From the NCBI RefSeq assembly GCF_000527035.1, contig NZ_AZUK01000002.1, forward strand, positions 248,001 through 312,000: 64,000 nt of DNA, read 5' to 3'. The DNA is from Tolumonas lignilytica. Lineage in GTDB: Bacteria; Pseudomonadota; Gammaproteobacteria; Enterobacterales; Aeromonadaceae. A model generated the notes under the pieces. It was not told where the DNA came from and did no database searches. It worked only from the letters and a program-made list of their open reading frames with translations. Both the position numbers and the translations under genes were made by a program. Below, one piece after another: positions 44,529 to 55,152 of the stretch; position 1 is the stretch's first letter; each line of letters starts with the position of its first letter.

Positions 44529-44558
44529 ATAATGGCAGCAAGACGTGGCTGCCATTAT
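44529..44558 (+). terminator. Hairpin after usg
   Basis: Perfect 11-bp stem (44529-44539 with 44548-44558) and 8-nt loop, 12 bp after the usg stop. No T-run directly after, so it may act with Rho or stabilise the 3' end. Confidence 0.55.
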
Positions 44559-44684
44559 GATAAAGTTTGTTAAATCAAACAGTTTGTTCTTATTATGAGA
44601 ATAGTTGGCCTTTGGCCGAGAATTGCCTTAGTTGCTCGTGGTTGGACTATAAAGACCAGATAATAGATAGAAAGGACATCGAAT

Positions 44685-46832
44685 ATGGGATTTAAACTAT
44701 CTCGGTTGGCGCAAGCAATGTTAGCAACAGCCTTGTATTCAACAGCTGTATTGGCCGCAGATAAGACAGATGACTTTTATATTGAAATAAAAGGGCCTGA
44801 TAGTCATGTCCAACCTCAGTTGTCAACGGCACCGGTTGCGCCAGTAGCCAGTAAAAAAATATCGAATGGGCGGACACCTCATCCTTATATTCCAGAGCGT
44901 CTGGATAAGACCGTATTGACGACTAACAGCAAAATCTATGGCCCGGTGAAGAAAACCGACACAACATGGGCAATTGCAAATGCAATCAGGAAATTATATC
45001 CGGGACAGGGGATCAGCACTCGGAGAGTCATGGTTGCATTGCACCGGAAAAATCCTCATGCATTTGCGAGTGGACAGCTTGATACATTGCTGGCAGGTAC
45101 TCGTCTTTCAATTCCGTCATTAAGTGAAATTCAGGCAACAGTTATTCGTCCGGCCACACAGCAGGCTGCGACCAAAGCAGATACGGTAGAGAAGAAAAAT
45201 GCATTACCGGTAGACAAATCGCCATCAGTGGCAACGTCTACGCCGACAAATAGTCAACAATCCCCGTCTCCCGCTACCGTTGCATCGAATGCGGTGCCGA
45301 CTGTGGCGTTATCTGAAGCAGCAAAGACCACGATTGTCGCATCAACCTCGTCAGCATTAATTGATAGTAAAGTTTCTGAACTGGTAGCTGGAACAGCGCA
45401 ACAGCCTGTCGTTTCGTCTGCAGTCTCTACAGCAACAGCGACTGCTCCTCAGGCTGAAAGCGAAGAATTGTTGGCTTTTAAAACAGAAAATAAAGAGTTA
45501 AAAGATCAGATCCAGAAATTGAATGCGCAGCTCACGAATTTGCAGTCGACTGTGCAAGAAAAAGACCAGTTGAAGCAAGAATTAGCGACGTTACAGACGC
45601 AATTACAAGAGCATGAGAAAGCGGCGCAGGTTGCACAACAAGAGAAAAAACAGGCAGCACTCTCTGCACCAACCCCGGTTAAGGGATTCCTAGCCGAAAT
45701 TTTAGCAACACCTTTAAACTTGTTGTTGCTCATTTCATTACCTGTTTTGGCTATTCTAGTGGTGTTGAGTTTCTGGCTGCGTTCTCGCGCAAAACGAGAA
45801 TTAGCTGCCCGTGAGCAGGAGATGGCTGAATCGACTGCCGTTATGATGGATGAAACGGAAAGTGATTTTGGCGATTTGCTGGCGGTGGATTTATCGGAAA
45901 ACAATGACAACGATGTTGCCTTTCCTGATTTGAATTTACAGGATGAATCATTGATTCCGACCTCCATCTCGGCAGAAGTAGAGTCCAACATGTCTCAAAT
46001 GGCAGATGACGTTCCTCTACCGCCTGATGTGGTTCCTGAAATCTCAGAAGATATTTTCAGCGCTGCAGAAAAACCGGATATTGATCTAAATGCACGGGAT
46101 GAAAACCCTTCGATGGAAGCCAGCGGGGTAGAGAAACAAGATTTTGCGGCTATTCTGTCTGATGCGGATCTTGCGCAGGCACTGGAAGCTGATTTTTCAT
46201 TTTCAGCGGTTGAGCCAGAAGTAAAAACCGAAATCCCGGAACCGACTGACTCATTTGATTTTGACTTGACGACTGTCGAACAAGAGGATGATACAGCATT
46301 AGCCTCGCGTCTGAATCTTGACAAGATGATGGCAGATCCTGGTTTACAAATGACCGAACAGGTAGTGTCTGAGCCTGAAGGCTGGGAGCTTTCTGCAGAT
46401 GAGCAACCAACAGACGTTCTGACTGCTTCTACAGAGCCGGATGTTGATCTGAAAGCGGTACATGACGATACCGAAAAATCATGGTTAAAGCAGTTTGAAG
46501 CCGATAAAACGGCAGATATGTCAAATGATTACCTCTCGATTGATGAGTTGTTGGCTCAAACCGAAAAAATGAATGCAAATGAAGCTACTAATCCAGATTC
46601 GCTTCAGCCTAATCTGGATATCGGTTTGGATGAATTTCCTGATATGTTGCCACAACATGATGGTATTGATATCGATGATGATGGTGGTATGGGCGCCAAA
46701 CTGGATCTGGCCCGGGCATATCTCGAAATTGATGATAAAGAAAGTGCGAAAGAATTGCTTCTTGAGGTGCAGGAAACTGGCACCAGAGAGCAAATAAAAG
46801 AGGCTGAAAAACTACTTTCCCGTCTTGCATAA
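44685..46832 (+). CDS. fimV: FimV-like polar scaffold protein
   Basis: Single-pass inner-membrane protein with a periplasmic LysM-type domain; FimV/HubP proteins organise cell poles, type IV pili and chemoreceptors. The 715 residues show a signal peptide to about residue 25, LysM-like region at about 84-152 (KKTDTTWAIANAIRKLYP), a Thr/Ala/Ser-rich linker, a coiled coil around 260-320, one transmembrane helix at about 345-367, a long acidic cytoplasmic region with DL/DI repeats, and the conserved C-terminal TPR-like FimV domain (KLDLARAYLEIDDKESAKELL). The position between usg and truA is that of fimV in Vibrio and Aeromonas. Confidence 0.92.
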   Translation: MGFKLSRLAQAMLATALYSTAVLAADKTDDFYIEIKGPDSHVQPQLSTAPVAPVASKKISNGRTPHPYIPERLDKTVLTTNSKIYGPVKKTDTTWAIANAIRKLYPGQGISTRRVMVALHRKNPHAFASGQLDTLLAGTRLSIPSLSEIQATVIRPATQQAATKADTVEKKNALPVDKSPSVATSTPTNSQQSPSPATVASNAVPTVALSEAAKTTIVASTSSALIDSKVSELVAGTAQQPVVSSAVSTATATAPQAESEELLAFKTENKELKDQIQKLNAQLTNLQSTVQEKDQLKQELATLQTQLQEHEKAAQVAQQEKKQAALSAPTPVKGFLAEILATPLNLLLLISLPVLAILVVLSFWLRSRAKRELAAREQEMAESTAVMMDETESDFGDLLAVDLSENNDNDVAFPDLNLQDESLIPTSISAEVESNMSQMADDVPLPPDVVPEISEDIFSAAEKPDIDLNARDENPSMEASGVEKQDFAAILSDADLAQALEADFSFSAVEPEVKTEIPEPTDSFDFDLTTVEQEDDTALASRLNLDKMMADPGLQMTEQVVSEPEGWELSADEQPTDVLTASTEPDVDLKAVHDDTEKSWLKQFEADKTADMSNDYLSIDELLAQTEKMNANEATNPDSLQPNLDIGLDEFPDMLPQHDGIDIDDDGGMGAKLDLARAYLEIDDKESAKELLLEVQETGTREQIKEAEKLLSRLA

Positions 46833-46840
46833 AACAGTAC

Positions 46841-46873
46841 AAAAAGTGGCGAATGTAATCGCCACTTTTTTTT
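46841..46873 (+). terminator. Intrinsic terminator of fimV
   Basis: Twelve-bp stem (46841-46852 with 46859-46870), 6-nt loop, ending in a run of eight T residues. Strong. Confidence 0.93.
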
Positions 46874-46919
46874 ATCTCCTGCTAACGTATAATCCCGCGC
46901 GATTCTGCCGGAGAGAAAT

Positions 46920-47705
46920 ATGCGTATTGCGCTAGGAATAGAATATTTCGGTGCTAACTATTATGGTTGGCAACGACAGCGAGAAGTAAATAGTATCCAG
47001 CAAGAGTTGGAAACGGCGTTATCCCGGGTTGCTAACCATTCAGTAGAGATACAGTGTGCTGGACGTACGGATGCGGGTGTGAATGCCACTGGGCAGGTCA
47101 TTCATTTTGATACCACAGCGCAGCGGCAAATCTCAGCCTGGACTCTGGGTATCAATGCACAACTGCCAGATGATATTGCAGTTCGTTGGGCTCATATCGT
47201 GGACGATACTTTTCATGCTCGGTTTTCCGCAACTGCTCGGCGCTATCGGTATATCATTTACAACGAACCTTTGAGACCAGGCATTCTTTCAAAGGGGGTT
47301 AGTCATTATTACCATCCATTAGATGCAGAAAAAATGAATGAAGCCGGACAACTATTGCTGGGCGAGCGTGATTTTACCTCATTCAGGGCTGCTCAATGCC
47401 AGTCTAATACGCCATTTCGTAATATCATGTCGCTGGCGGTTCATCGTGCTGGTAGTTATGTCATCTTAGACATCCAAGCAAATGCGTTCCTACACCATAT
47501 GGTCAGAAATATTATGGGTTCGTTGTTGCTGGTTGGTACCGGTGAAAAACCGATAGAGTGGATTGCTGAGATCCTGGAAGCCAAAGATCGGACCGTGTCT
47601 GGCGCGACGGCAAAAGCAGAAGGGCTATATCTGGTGGATGTGACTTATCCTCAAAATTACGGGCTGCCTAAGCCACCCTTAGGTCCGTTATGGTTTAACG
47701 CATAA
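46920..47705 (+). CDS. truA: tRNA pseudouridine(38-40) synthase TruA
   Basis: Converts uridines 38-40 of the tRNA anticodon arm to pseudouridine. 261 residues, with the catalytic Asp51 in [15 protein letters not shown], the [18 protein letters not shown] segment and the C-terminal [21 protein letters not shown] ribosome site a few bases upstream. Followed by a 121-bp leader, then accD. Confidence 0.96.
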   Translation: MRIALGIEYFGANYYGWQRQREVNSIQQELETALSRVANHSVEIQCAGRTDAGVNATGQVIHFDTTAQRQISAWTLGINAQLPDDIAVRWAHIVDDTFHARFSATARRYRYIIYNEPLRPGILSKGVSHYYHPLDAEKMNEAGQLLLGERDFTSFRAAQCQSNTPFRNIMSLAVHRAGSYVILDIQANAFLHHMVRNIMGSLLLVGTGEKPIEWIAEILEAKDRTVSGATAKAEGLYLVDVTYPQNYGLPKPPLGPLWFNA

Positions 47706-47826
47706 ATTATAACGACAAGTAAACAAATTGTGTCTTTTATGCTTTAATGCACGGTTGATATGCTATCGATCGAAATGATGTTAATTAGTCGATTTTGGTC
47801 GGATTAAGACTAAAGTAAGGAATCCC

Positions 47827-48693
47827 ATGAGCTGGCTTGAAAAGATTCTTCCAAAAAGCGATAACTCCCGTCGTCACAATATACCTGAAGGTATTTGGAC
47901 AAAATGCGACGGTTGTGAGCAGGTATTATACAAAGCCGAAGTAGAACGTAGTTTATCTGTTTGTCCAAAATGTGGTCATCACATGCGGATCGGTGCCAGA
48001 GCACGGCTGGAACGTTTTCTGGACGTGAATAATCGGAGTGAACTGGGAGCAGAACTTGAGCCGCAGGATATTCTGAAATTCAAAGATTCAAAACGATACA
48101 AAGATCGTCTGACGTCAGCACAGAAAGATACAAACGAAAAAGACGCTTTAGTGGTGATGAAGGGCACGGTTAAAGGTGTTCCTGTTGTGGCCTGCGCATT
48201 TGAATTTACATTCATGGGCGGCTCAATGGGATCTGTGGTTGGTGCTCGCTTTGTACGTGCCGTCGATGAGTGCATTAAAGAACGTCGAGGTTTGATCTGT
48301 TTTTCTGCATCTGGCGGCGCTCGTATGCAGGAAGCATTGTTTTCCTTGATGCAAATGGCTAAAACCAGTGCGGCACTTGAGCGTCTGAGCGAAGAAGGTT
48401 TACCTTATATTTCGGTACTTACAGATCCAACCATGGGTGGGGTATCTGCAAGTTTCGCCATGCTAGGTGATATCAATGTCGGTGAACCTAAAGCATTGAT
48501 TGGTTTTGCTGGTCCGCGTGTTATTGAGCAGACTGTGCGTGAGAAATTGCCAGAAGGTTTCCAGCGTTCAGAATTCCTGTTGGAAAAAGGTGCAATCGAC
48601 ATGATCATTGATCGTCGAAACATGCGCGATAAATTAGCTTCTATTCTTGGTAAATACATGAACCTCAGTGTTGTTGAGGACATGCACGCATGA
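47827..48693 (+). CDS. accD: Acetyl-CoA carboxylase carboxyltransferase subunit beta AccD
   Basis: Beta subunit of the carboxyltransferase that, with AccA, makes malonyl-CoA for fatty-acid synthesis. 288 residues. N-terminal zinc ribbon with Cys27, Cys30, Cys46 and Cys49, followed by the crotonase fold with the oxyanion glycines in [17 protein letters not shown] and [11 protein letters not shown]. Overlaps folC by 4 bp (ATGA). Confidence 0.96.
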   Translation: MSWLEKILPKSDNSRRHNIPEGIWTKCDGCEQVLYKAEVERSLSVCPKCGHHMRIGARARLERFLDVNNRSELGAELEPQDILKFKDSKRYKDRLTSAQKDTNEKDALVVMKGTVKGVPVVACAFEFTFMGGSMGSVVGARFVRAVDECIKERRGLICFSASGGARMQEALFSLMQMAKTSAALERLSEEGLPYISVLTDPTMGGVSASFAMLGDINVGEPKALIGFAGPRVIEQTVREKLPEGFQRSEFLLEKGAIDMIIDRRNMRDKLASILGKYMNLSVVEDMHA

Positions 48694-49946
48694 CATTACC
48701 GGTCATGACTCAAAGCCAGTCGTTGTCCGACTGGCTTTCTTATTTAGAGCAGATCCATCCGCAGCAAATTGAACTTGGACTACAACGTGTCAGAACGGTG
48801 GCACAACAAGCCGATTTAATGCGATTGCCGGGTATAGTTATTACTGTTGGTGGAACAAACGGTAAGGGTTCTACTTGCGCAATGTTAGCCAGTATCTTTC
48901 AGGCTGCAGGATATTCGACCGGTGTTTATGCATCACCGCATTTACTCCGTTATAACGAGCGAGTGAAAATCAACGGACGTGAAGTCTGCGATGCGGATCT
49001 GTGTTCTGCTTTTGCTGAAATTGAAGAGAAACGTGCGGGGATCAGCTTAACTTTCTTTGAATTTGGAACATTGGCTGCTTTTGCTGTATTTAAAAAATAC
49101 AAACCTGATGTCATTCTTTTGGAAGTCGGACTCGGTGGTCGATTAGATGCCACTAATATTATTGATGCTGATATATCTGTAATCACCAGCATTGATTTAG
49201 ACCATTGTGACTGGCTTGGCGACACTCGAGAGGCCATTGCTGTAGAAAAAGCTGGCATCTATCGTGCTGGGCGTCCGGCCATCTGTGGCGAACCGAATCC
49301 TCCCCAGTCCTTGATGGAAACATCACAGGAAATTAACGCTGACTTATACCAGGTTAATGATCATTTTAGTTATAAGACAACTCGCGATGGGTGGGATTAC
49401 CAAGGCCAACACAGGCAATTCTCCAGTCTTCCAGCTCCTGTGTTACCGCTACAGAATGCAGCTACGGTACTGGCAGTATTAGAACATACCCCCTTATCCA
49501 TATCTGAAGATGCTATTCGTTCTGGCTTAAGACAAGCTTATTTATCCGGGCGTTTTCAGATTTTGCAGTCTAATCCGACAGTTATTATTGATGTTGCCCA
49601 CAATCCTCATGCTGCGGCATATCTTGCTAAGCAACTGGCTAAGCAAAAGGCCAGTAGGATCATCGCTGTAGTGGGTATGCTCAAAGATAAAGATATTCGG
49701 CACACGCTGGAACATGTTTTACCTTATATTGATATTTGGCATCTTGCTGATCTTGCTGGGCCTCGGGCGGCCAACGCAAAAGATTTAGCGGCTGTGCTAC
49801 CCAGAGATACTCGTTTTACATGTCATGCCTCTGTGATCGCTGCTTATGAGGCTGCTTTAACTGAAACATCATCAAATGAGCTGATTATTGTATTTGGTTC
49901 TTTTCTCACGGTTGCTGACGTTTTAGCAACAACAGAACAACGATAA
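48690..49946 (+). CDS. folC: Bifunctional dihydrofolate/folylpolyglutamate synthase FolC
   Basis: Mur-ligase-family ATPase that adds glutamate to dihydropteroate and folates. 418 residues. P-loop GGTNGKGST, the omega-loop region [28 protein letters not shown] and [11 protein letters not shown] with the C-terminal domain Asp. Translationally coupled to accD. Confidence 0.95.
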   Translation: MTLPVMTQSQSLSDWLSYLEQIHPQQIELGLQRVRTVAQQADLMRLPGIVITVGGTNGKGSTCAMLASIFQAAGYSTGVYASPHLLRYNERVKINGREVCDADLCSAFAEIEEKRAGISLTFFEFGTLAAFAVFKKYKPDVILLEVGLGGRLDATNIIDADISVITSIDLDHCDWLGDTREAIAVEKAGIYRAGRPAICGEPNPPQSLMETSQEINADLYQVNDHFSYKTTRDGWDYQGQHRQFSSLPAPVLPLQNAATVLAVLEHTPLSISEDAIRSGLRQAYLSGRFQILQSNPTVIIDVAHNPHAAAYLAKQLAKQKASRIIAVVGMLKDKDIRHTLEHVLPYIDIWHLADLAGPRAANAKDLAAVLPRDTRFTCHASVIAAYEAALTETSSNELIIVFGSFLTVADVLATTEQR

Positions 49947-49976
49947 TTCAGTCAGATAATTTAGAGGTTAACGATC

Positions 49977-50954
49977 TTGGCTACACAATTTCAAAACCGG
50001 TTGATTGGTACTGTCATTCTTGTGTCTTTAGGTGTCTTATTTTTACCTGATTTATTGATGGGAAAAAAAAATGATATCGCTGCACCTGCTGGTAGCATGC
50101 CGTTACGGCCTGAACAATCATTAGCCGGGACGGGAATATCTGCAAATAATCAGTCAAGCATGGCCGTTTCAACGGCACCGTCGGGTGCGGCATCGTCAGG
50201 TTCTTCGACTCAAAATGTAGCTACATCAGCCAATGTTGTCGTTGCAAATAATTCAGGGGCGAAGGAAACAGCAGTAGCACAAGGTAAGACAGAAAACTGG
50301 CAAGTTGAAGAAGTCGCTGCTCCAGTGACTATTACCGAAAAAGGGGCGGCGACAAGTAATAACGTGGTGACCAACAATACCACGAATAAAAATGTGTCTG
50401 AACCATCAGAAAACGAGCTCAAGAAAGCCAAAGAGTTGGAAATTAAGAAAAAAGAAGCAATTGCAGCCGCAAAAGCAAAAGAAGCGGCTCTTGAAGCAAA
50501 GCGTAAAGCCGAATTAGAAGCATTACAATCGGCAAAATCAGTGACGACTGAACAAACCGCAACGAAATCAGGCAATGAGTCTAAATTGACTGTACAGCGA
50601 GATGAAAGTGGCCTCACGATTAAAACCCCCGCGCAAGTTGAAGCCGAAAGAGCAGCAATGAAATCAGGGGCTGGGGCCTTACATTCCAATACAACGACAA
50701 AATCTGTATCGGCCAGTAATAATTCATGGATTATTCAGGTCGGTGTGTTCTCTAATGCAGAAAACGCGAAAATGCTTGCCGAGAAACTACATAGTGCAGG
50801 TTACAACGCCTCAGCTCAGCGTGCAGGTCAGTTAACTCGTGTTGTCGTTGGCCCCGATGTATCACGAGATAAATTACAGGGTATGTTGAGCGGGATTAAT
50901 CGCATCGGTGGGACATCTGCCAGAGTGATTTCATATTCAGCAATTAATAATTGA
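49977..50954 (+). CDS. dedD: DedD-like SPOR-domain cell-division protein
   Basis: Septal-ring protein anchored by one N-terminal helix (residues about 9-28) with a C-terminal SPOR domain (about 245-325; WIIQVGVFSNAENAKMLAEKL...RVVVGPDVSRD) that binds denuded septal peptidoglycan. The linker is rich in Ser/Thr/Asn, then Lys/Glu/Ala. The start codon is TTG at 49977 with GAGG about 9 bp upstream; the next residues (ATQFQNRLIGT) match the DedD N-terminus, so the rare start is credible. 325 residues, longer than E. coli DedD (about 220) because of the linker. Confidence 0.9.
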   Translation: MATQFQNRLIGTVILVSLGVLFLPDLLMGKKNDIAAPAGSMPLRPEQSLAGTGISANNQSSMAVSTAPSGAASSGSSTQNVATSANVVVANNSGAKETAVAQGKTENWQVEEVAAPVTITEKGAATSNNVVTNNTTNKNVSEPSENELKKAKELEIKKKEAIAAAKAKEAALEAKRKAELEALQSAKSVTTEQTATKSGNESKLTVQRDESGLTIKTPAQVEAERAAMKSGAGALHSNTTTKSVSASNNSWIIQVGVFSNAENAKMLAEKLHSAGYNASAQRAGQLTRVVVGPDVSRDKLQGMLSGINRIGGTSARVISYSAINN

Positions 50955-50964
50955 GTAACAGCAT

Positions 50965-51723
50965 ATGTTAAATACAGAACTGGAGTCATATCTCAATAAA
51001 TTGTTGTCTATTTCTCTTTTCAAAGACTATGCACCCAATGGATTGCAGATTGAAGGCAAACGGAATATTAAAACCATTGTGACCGGAGTAACGGCGTCAC
51101 AAGCATTAATTGATGAAGCGATCCAACTTCAGGCCGATGCATTGTTAGTGCATCATGGTTATTTCTGGCCCGGTGAATCACAAATTTTAACGGGAATGAA
51201 AGGGGAGAGAGTCCGTAGGTTAATCAAACATGACATTAATCTTCTGGCTTATCATCTTCCGCTGGATGCTCATCTCAGCCTTGGGAATAATGTCCAGTTG
51301 GGAAAACAGCTAGGCCTAGAGGGGATTGAACCGATTAACCCGGAAGATTCTCAATGTCTTGTTTTTCATGGTTACTTACCTGAACCCATGTCTGCTGCAG
51401 ATTTCACAAGTCATATTGAACTTGCATTGCAGAGAACACCTTTAATTAGTCATCATCCAGAACAGAAATTACGGCATATTGCATGGTGTACTGGCGGTGC
51501 TCAAAATTATCTTCAGGAAGCCATAGAATTTGGGGTTGATGCATATATTAGTGGCGAAGTTTCTGAGCATACAATTCATACTGCCCGTGAAAATAATGTG
51601 GTTTTCTATGCTGCTGGTCATCACGCCACCGAACGTTATGGCATAAAAGTACTAGGTGAATGGTTACAACAACAATTTAATGATTTAGATGTCCATTTTA
51701 TTGATATCGATAATCCAGCATAA
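50965..51723 (+). CDS. ybgI: NIF3/YbgI-family metal-binding protein
   Basis: Member of the NIF3/DUF34 family (E. coli YbgI, 247 residues; here 252), a hexameric dinuclear-metal protein often annotated as GTP cyclohydrolase type 2-like but of uncertain reaction. Metal-ligand motifs: ALLVHHGYFW near residue 60, the YHLPLDAHLSLGNN segment, and C-terminal GEVSEHTIHTARENNVVFYAAGHHATERYG. Lies 10 bp after dedD and 17 bp before rnd. Confidence 0.9.
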   Translation: MLNTELESYLNKLLSISLFKDYAPNGLQIEGKRNIKTIVTGVTASQALIDEAIQLQADALLVHHGYFWPGESQILTGMKGERVRRLIKHDINLLAYHLPLDAHLSLGNNVQLGKQLGLEGIEPINPEDSQCLVFHGYLPEPMSAADFTSHIELALQRTPLISHHPEQKLRHIAWCTGGAQNYLQEAIEFGVDAYISGEVSEHTIHTARENNVVFYAAGHHATERYGIKVLGEWLQQQFNDLDVHFIDIDNPA

Positions 51724-51740
51724 GCAGACAATGGACGATT

Positions 51741-52841
51741 ATGTCTTACAGTTATATTGATTCAGATATTTTATTAGAGCCATTGTTGGCGCAAATTAAT
51801 GCAAGTACAACATTACTACTGGATACAGAATTTATCCGTGTTTCTACTTATTTCCCTAAACTAGGTTTATTACAGCTGCATTTAAATTCCATAGACTACC
51901 TGATAGACCCATTGGCAATTAAAACCATTAATTTACTATGGGATTCTATTTTCTCAGCACAGAAGGAATTTGTATTTCACTCCTGCAAAGAAGATTTGGA
52001 TGTACTGCAAGTTTGTGCACATCAGCTACCAGAAAGAGTTTTTGATACTCAAGTGGCGGCTGCATTCCTTGGATATGGTGCGTCTCTTGGTTATGCAGGG
52101 CTAGTAGAACAAATTTGTGGTGTTACATTAGCAAAAGATCAAACATTAACTGACTGGCTGGCAAGACCTTTAACAGAAGCCCAAAAACTGTATGCAGCTA
52201 AAGATGTGTCATATTTACAGTCGTTGTATGATCATCTGTCAAAACAGCTTGATTTTACTGGGAAAAAGGCATGGTTCGATGAAGAAATGTCGGCACTTTT
52301 ATGCTCGAAAAAACAGCCAATTATTGATGATGAACTATATCGAGAGATCAGTGGTGCTTGGCAGTTGTATCCCTCAGAATTAGCTGTTTTGCGTGAATTA
52401 GCGAAGTGGCGTTATCAAACTGCATTAGCAGAAGATAAACCACAGAATTTTGTACTTCGAGAAGAGATTCTGGCTGAATTAAGCCGAAAACGACCAGAAA
52501 CAGAGCGTGAACTAGCTCAAATAGATATTTCTTCACAACAAAAAAATCGTTATGGCTCCGCAATCATACAATGTATTCAAAAGGGAATGAGCTGCGAGGT
52601 AGCGTCTCAACCCACACGGATCCAACGCATGATAGACTTCCCGCATTACAAACATGATTTTAAACAAATTAAGCAACGTGTTGAGGTTGTTGCCAAAGAA
52701 CATAATCTGCCAATTGAATTATTGGGTTCGCGAAAGCTAATCAATCAATATTTATTGTGGTCTTATGAGAATAAGAAATTGGAAGTTGCATTACCAAAAT
52801 TGATGTCAGGTTGGCGAAATCAACTATTAAAACTTGAATAA
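51741..52841 (+). CDS. rnd: Ribonuclease D
   Basis: 3'-5' exoribonuclease for tRNA and small-RNA 3' maturation. 366 residues: N-terminal DEDD domain with LLLDTEFIRVSTY (Asp and Glu), FHSCKEDLDVLQ, and the YAAKDVSYLQSLY third motif, then HRDC repeats (about 205-285 and onward). Convergent with minE, sharing a bidirectional terminator. Confidence 0.94.
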   Translation: MSYSYIDSDILLEPLLAQINASTTLLLDTEFIRVSTYFPKLGLLQLHLNSIDYLIDPLAIKTINLLWDSIFSAQKEFVFHSCKEDLDVLQVCAHQLPERVFDTQVAAAFLGYGASLGYAGLVEQICGVTLAKDQTLTDWLARPLTEAQKLYAAKDVSYLQSLYDHLSKQLDFTGKKAWFDEEMSALLCSKKQPIIDDELYREISGAWQLYPSELAVLRELAKWRYQTALAEDKPQNFVLREEILAELSRKRPETERELAQIDISSQQKNRYGSAIIQCIQKGMSCEVASQPTRIQRMIDFPHYKHDFKQIKQRVEVVAKEHNLPIELLGSRKLINQYLLWSYENKKLEVALPKLMSGWRNQLLKLE

Positions 52842-52868
52842 AAATAAGGGCGCATAGCGCCCTTATTT
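52842..52868. terminator. Bidirectional terminator between rnd and minE
   Basis: Perfect 12-bp stem AAATAAGGGCGC / GCGCCCTTATTT with a 3-nt loop, AT-rich on both flanks. The right arm touches the minE stop codon. Confidence 0.88.
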
Positions 52869-53163
52869 ATGGTTTTACTTCTTCATTACTATCAGAATTG
52901 GATTTCTTATCGTCTGACAGCATGATATTTAGTTCAAGCACCGAGAGCTGTTCACCTTTTTTATCTAGTTGAACAGATACTTGTTCCGGATCAATCTGAA
53001 CATATTTTCTAATAACGTCCAGAATATCTTGTTTTAACTGAGGAAGATAATCAGGTCCGCTACGGCTGGTTCTTTCATGAGCAACAATAATCTGCAGTCG
53101 CTCTTTAGCCAATTTCGCCGTATTCTCTTTTCTGGATTTCAGAAAAAAATCAAGCAATGACAT
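52867..53163 (-). CDS. minE: Cell-division topological specificity factor MinE
   Basis: Stimulates MinD ATPase and drives pole-to-pole Min oscillation. 98 residues: N-terminal membrane-targeting helix ([12 protein letters not shown]), MinD-binding [10 protein letters not shown] segment, then the beta-rich dimerisation domain. The Ser/Asp/Asn-rich C-terminal tail ([15 protein letters not shown]) is longer than in E. coli (88). Last gene of minCDE, 6 bp after minD. Confidence 0.95.
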   Translation of the reverse strand: MSLLDFFLKSRKENTAKLAKERLQIIVAHERTSRSGPDYLPQLKQDILDVIRKYVQIDPEQVSVQLDKKGEQLSVLELNIMLSDDKKSNSDSNEEVKP

Positions 53164-53169
53164 CAGCTG

Positions 53170-53982
53170 TTATCCTCCGAACAGGCGATTAAAGAAGCCT
53201 TTTTTCTCTTCCTGCAGGAAACGAAAATCACGTTTTTCTCCCAGCAAGCGAGCTACGGTATCGAGATATGCCTGTCCAGCGTCAGACGTTTGGTCAAAAA
53301 TTACCGGTTCACCAGAATTTGATGCACGTAAAACCGCTTGTGATTCAGGAATTACACCCAATAGAGGAATGGCCAAAATTTCTTGAACATCTTCTACACT
53401 CAACATATCGCCACGATTTACACGGCCGGGGGCGTAACGAGTTAAGAGTAAGTGCTCTTTTACTGGCTCAAGGCTTTGTTCGGCTCGGCGTGATTTAGAC
53501 GCAAGAATTCCAAGAATACGGTCAGAGTCACGAACTGAAGAGACTTCAGGGTTTGTTGTCACTATCGCTTCATCAGCAAAATAGAGTGCCATCAATGCAC
53601 CAGTTTCAATACCTGCAGGCGAATCGCAGATAATGTAGTCAAAGTCCATTTCCTGAAGTTTATTAATAATTTTTTCGACACCTTCTTTTGTTAAGGCATC
53701 TTTGTCACGAGTTTGGGAAGCAGGCAGGATAAACAAGTTATCGACACGTTTATCTTTAATAAGTGCCTGATTTAATGTGGCTTCGCCATTAATCACATTT
53801 ACAAAATCATATACTACCCGGCGTTCACAGCCCATGATGAGATCAAGATTTCGTAATCCGATATCGAAATCGATAACAACGGTTTTTTTACCGCGCTGCG
53901 CCAGACCGGTACTGATTGCAGCACTGCTTGTGGTCTTACCAACACCACCCTTCCCGGATGTTACGACAATAATTCGTGCCAT
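53170..53982 (-). CDS. minD: Septum-site determining ATPase MinD
   Basis: Deviant Walker ATPase, 270 residues, that binds the membrane as an ATP dimer and recruits MinC to block polar septa. GKGGVGKTT at 10-18 with the signature Lys, DFDIGLRNLDLIMG, DSPAGIETGA (Walker B) and the C-terminal amphipathic helix GFFNRLFGG. Second gene of minCDE. Confidence 0.97.
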   Translation of the reverse strand: MARIIVVTSGKGGVGKTTSSAAISTGLAQRGKKTVVIDFDIGLRNLDLIMGCERRVVYDFVNVINGEATLNQALIKDKRVDNLFILPASQTRDKDALTKEGVEKIINKLQEMDFDYIICDSPAGIETGALMALYFADEAIVTTNPEVSSVRDSDRILGILASKSRRAEQSLEPVKEHLLLTRYAPGRVNRGDMLSVEDVQEILAIPLLGVIPESQAVLRASNSGEPVIFDQTSDAGQAYLDTVARLLGEKRDFRFLQEEKKGFFNRLFGG

Positions 53983-54003
53983 GAATATTACCCTTGTAAA
54001 CCG

Positions 54004-54765
54004 TTAGCTTGTTAATTTGTCAAAAATAATTTTTTCATTTTCCAGACGGATCTGTACTTCCTGGCCAATATGTTGTTCAGGAAGACTATCACTTAGCAAG
54101 TAATGTCCGGCAATTGAAATTAATTCAGCATCTAGATGTCCACAGAAAATCCGCGCATCGTGATTGCCTCGTGCTCCAGCCAGTGCTCTGCCTCTTAAAG
54201 TACCATAAACATGGATACTATCGTTGGAAATAATTTCAGCGCCATTACTTACTGAACCTAAGATAACAACAGGACCTGGCGAATATATTTGCTGCCCTGA
54301 ACGCACATTACTTTGAACGACCTTAGTCGAAGCCAGGTTTTCTGTTTCTGAGGATGCCATTTGAACCGTTTCCTGTTCCTCTCTCAGCTCAGACGGTGTT
54401 TTATAAATGGTTTCTTTCGGCGTATGCAATGTAACGGCATCTGTATTTGTATTCGCTTCTTTTCCGGCAGTTAAGATAGCTAGCCCAGCTTTTTTGGCAG
54501 CTTCTCGCATTTCAACGCTTTTAGCGCCAGTTATACCAACGGGAATAAAGTTGGCAGCCAAAATAGCAGATATAATTTGGGAGAAGTCGGGAATTTCTGT
54601 AAGCAGCTCAACATTGATTACTAATGGTGCCGAATCAAAAAATTTAGGTGCCTGACTCACTTTCTGTTCTAAAAGTTGCTGAATTTGCTCAGGTATTGCA
54701 TCCTCCAGATGTAATACCATCATTGTAAACACACTGCCTTTCAGCTCATAACCACGTTCGGACAT
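54004..54765 (-). CDS. minC: Septum-site determining protein MinC
   Basis: FtsZ polymerisation inhibitor, 253 residues. N-terminal FtsZ-binding domain ([14 protein letters not shown] onward), Glu/Ser-rich linker, and C-terminal beta-helix domain with [35 protein letters not shown] that dimerises and binds MinD. First gene of minCDE, divergent from ycgL across a 99-bp promoter region. Confidence 0.96.
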   Translation of the reverse strand: MSERGYELKGSVFTMMVLHLEDAIPEQIQQLLEQKVSQAPKFFDSAPLVINVELLTEIPDFSQIISAILAANFIPVGITGAKSVEMREAAKKAGLAILTAGKEANTNTDAVTLHTPKETIYKTPSELREEQETVQMASSETENLASTKVVQSNVRSGQQIYSPGPVVILGSVSNGAEIISNDSIHVYGTLRGRALAGARGNHDARIFCGHLDAELISIAGHYLLSDSLPEQHIGQEVQIRLENEKIIFDKLTS

Positions 54766-54864
54766 CCGTCCACTCCATACAACAATACATGAGTATTAAT
54801 GGCATCACATGTTATATTTCCCGACAATTCATAGCAACAAACCCTAGGGAAATTAATCAGAATC

Positions 54865-55152
54865 ATGATCTGTGCTGTCTATCGGAGTACCAAGAGACCT
54901 AACACATATCTTTTTTTGGCAAAAAAAGATGATTTTTCAGTCATTCCGAATGAGTTATTAAAGATTTTTGGAAGACCCCAACTAGTCATGCTATTGCCAG
55001 AAAATAAGCTGGATAAGGTTCCTTATGTATCCAAAGAAAAGCTTCTTCAAGAGCTATCAAATAATAGCTATTGGTTATATATCAAACCGGAAGATGAAAA
55101 TTTGCTAAAACAGCATCATGAATATTTGTCTCGGAGAAGTATGCATGAATAG
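54865..55152 (+). CDS. ycgL: YcgL family protein
   Basis: 95-residue YcgL-domain protein of unknown function. Conserved elements: CAVYRSTKRPNTYLFLAK, FGRPQLVMLLP and the C-terminal GYWLYIKP-like SYWLYIKPEDENLL. Divergent from minC and overlapping ycgN by 8 bp, a conserved gammaproteobacterial neighbourhood. Confidence 0.9.
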   Translation: MICAVYRSTKRPNTYLFLAKKDDFSVIPNELLKIFGRPQLVMLLPENKLDKVPYVSKEKLLQELSNNSYWLYIKPEDENLLKQHHEYLSRRSMHE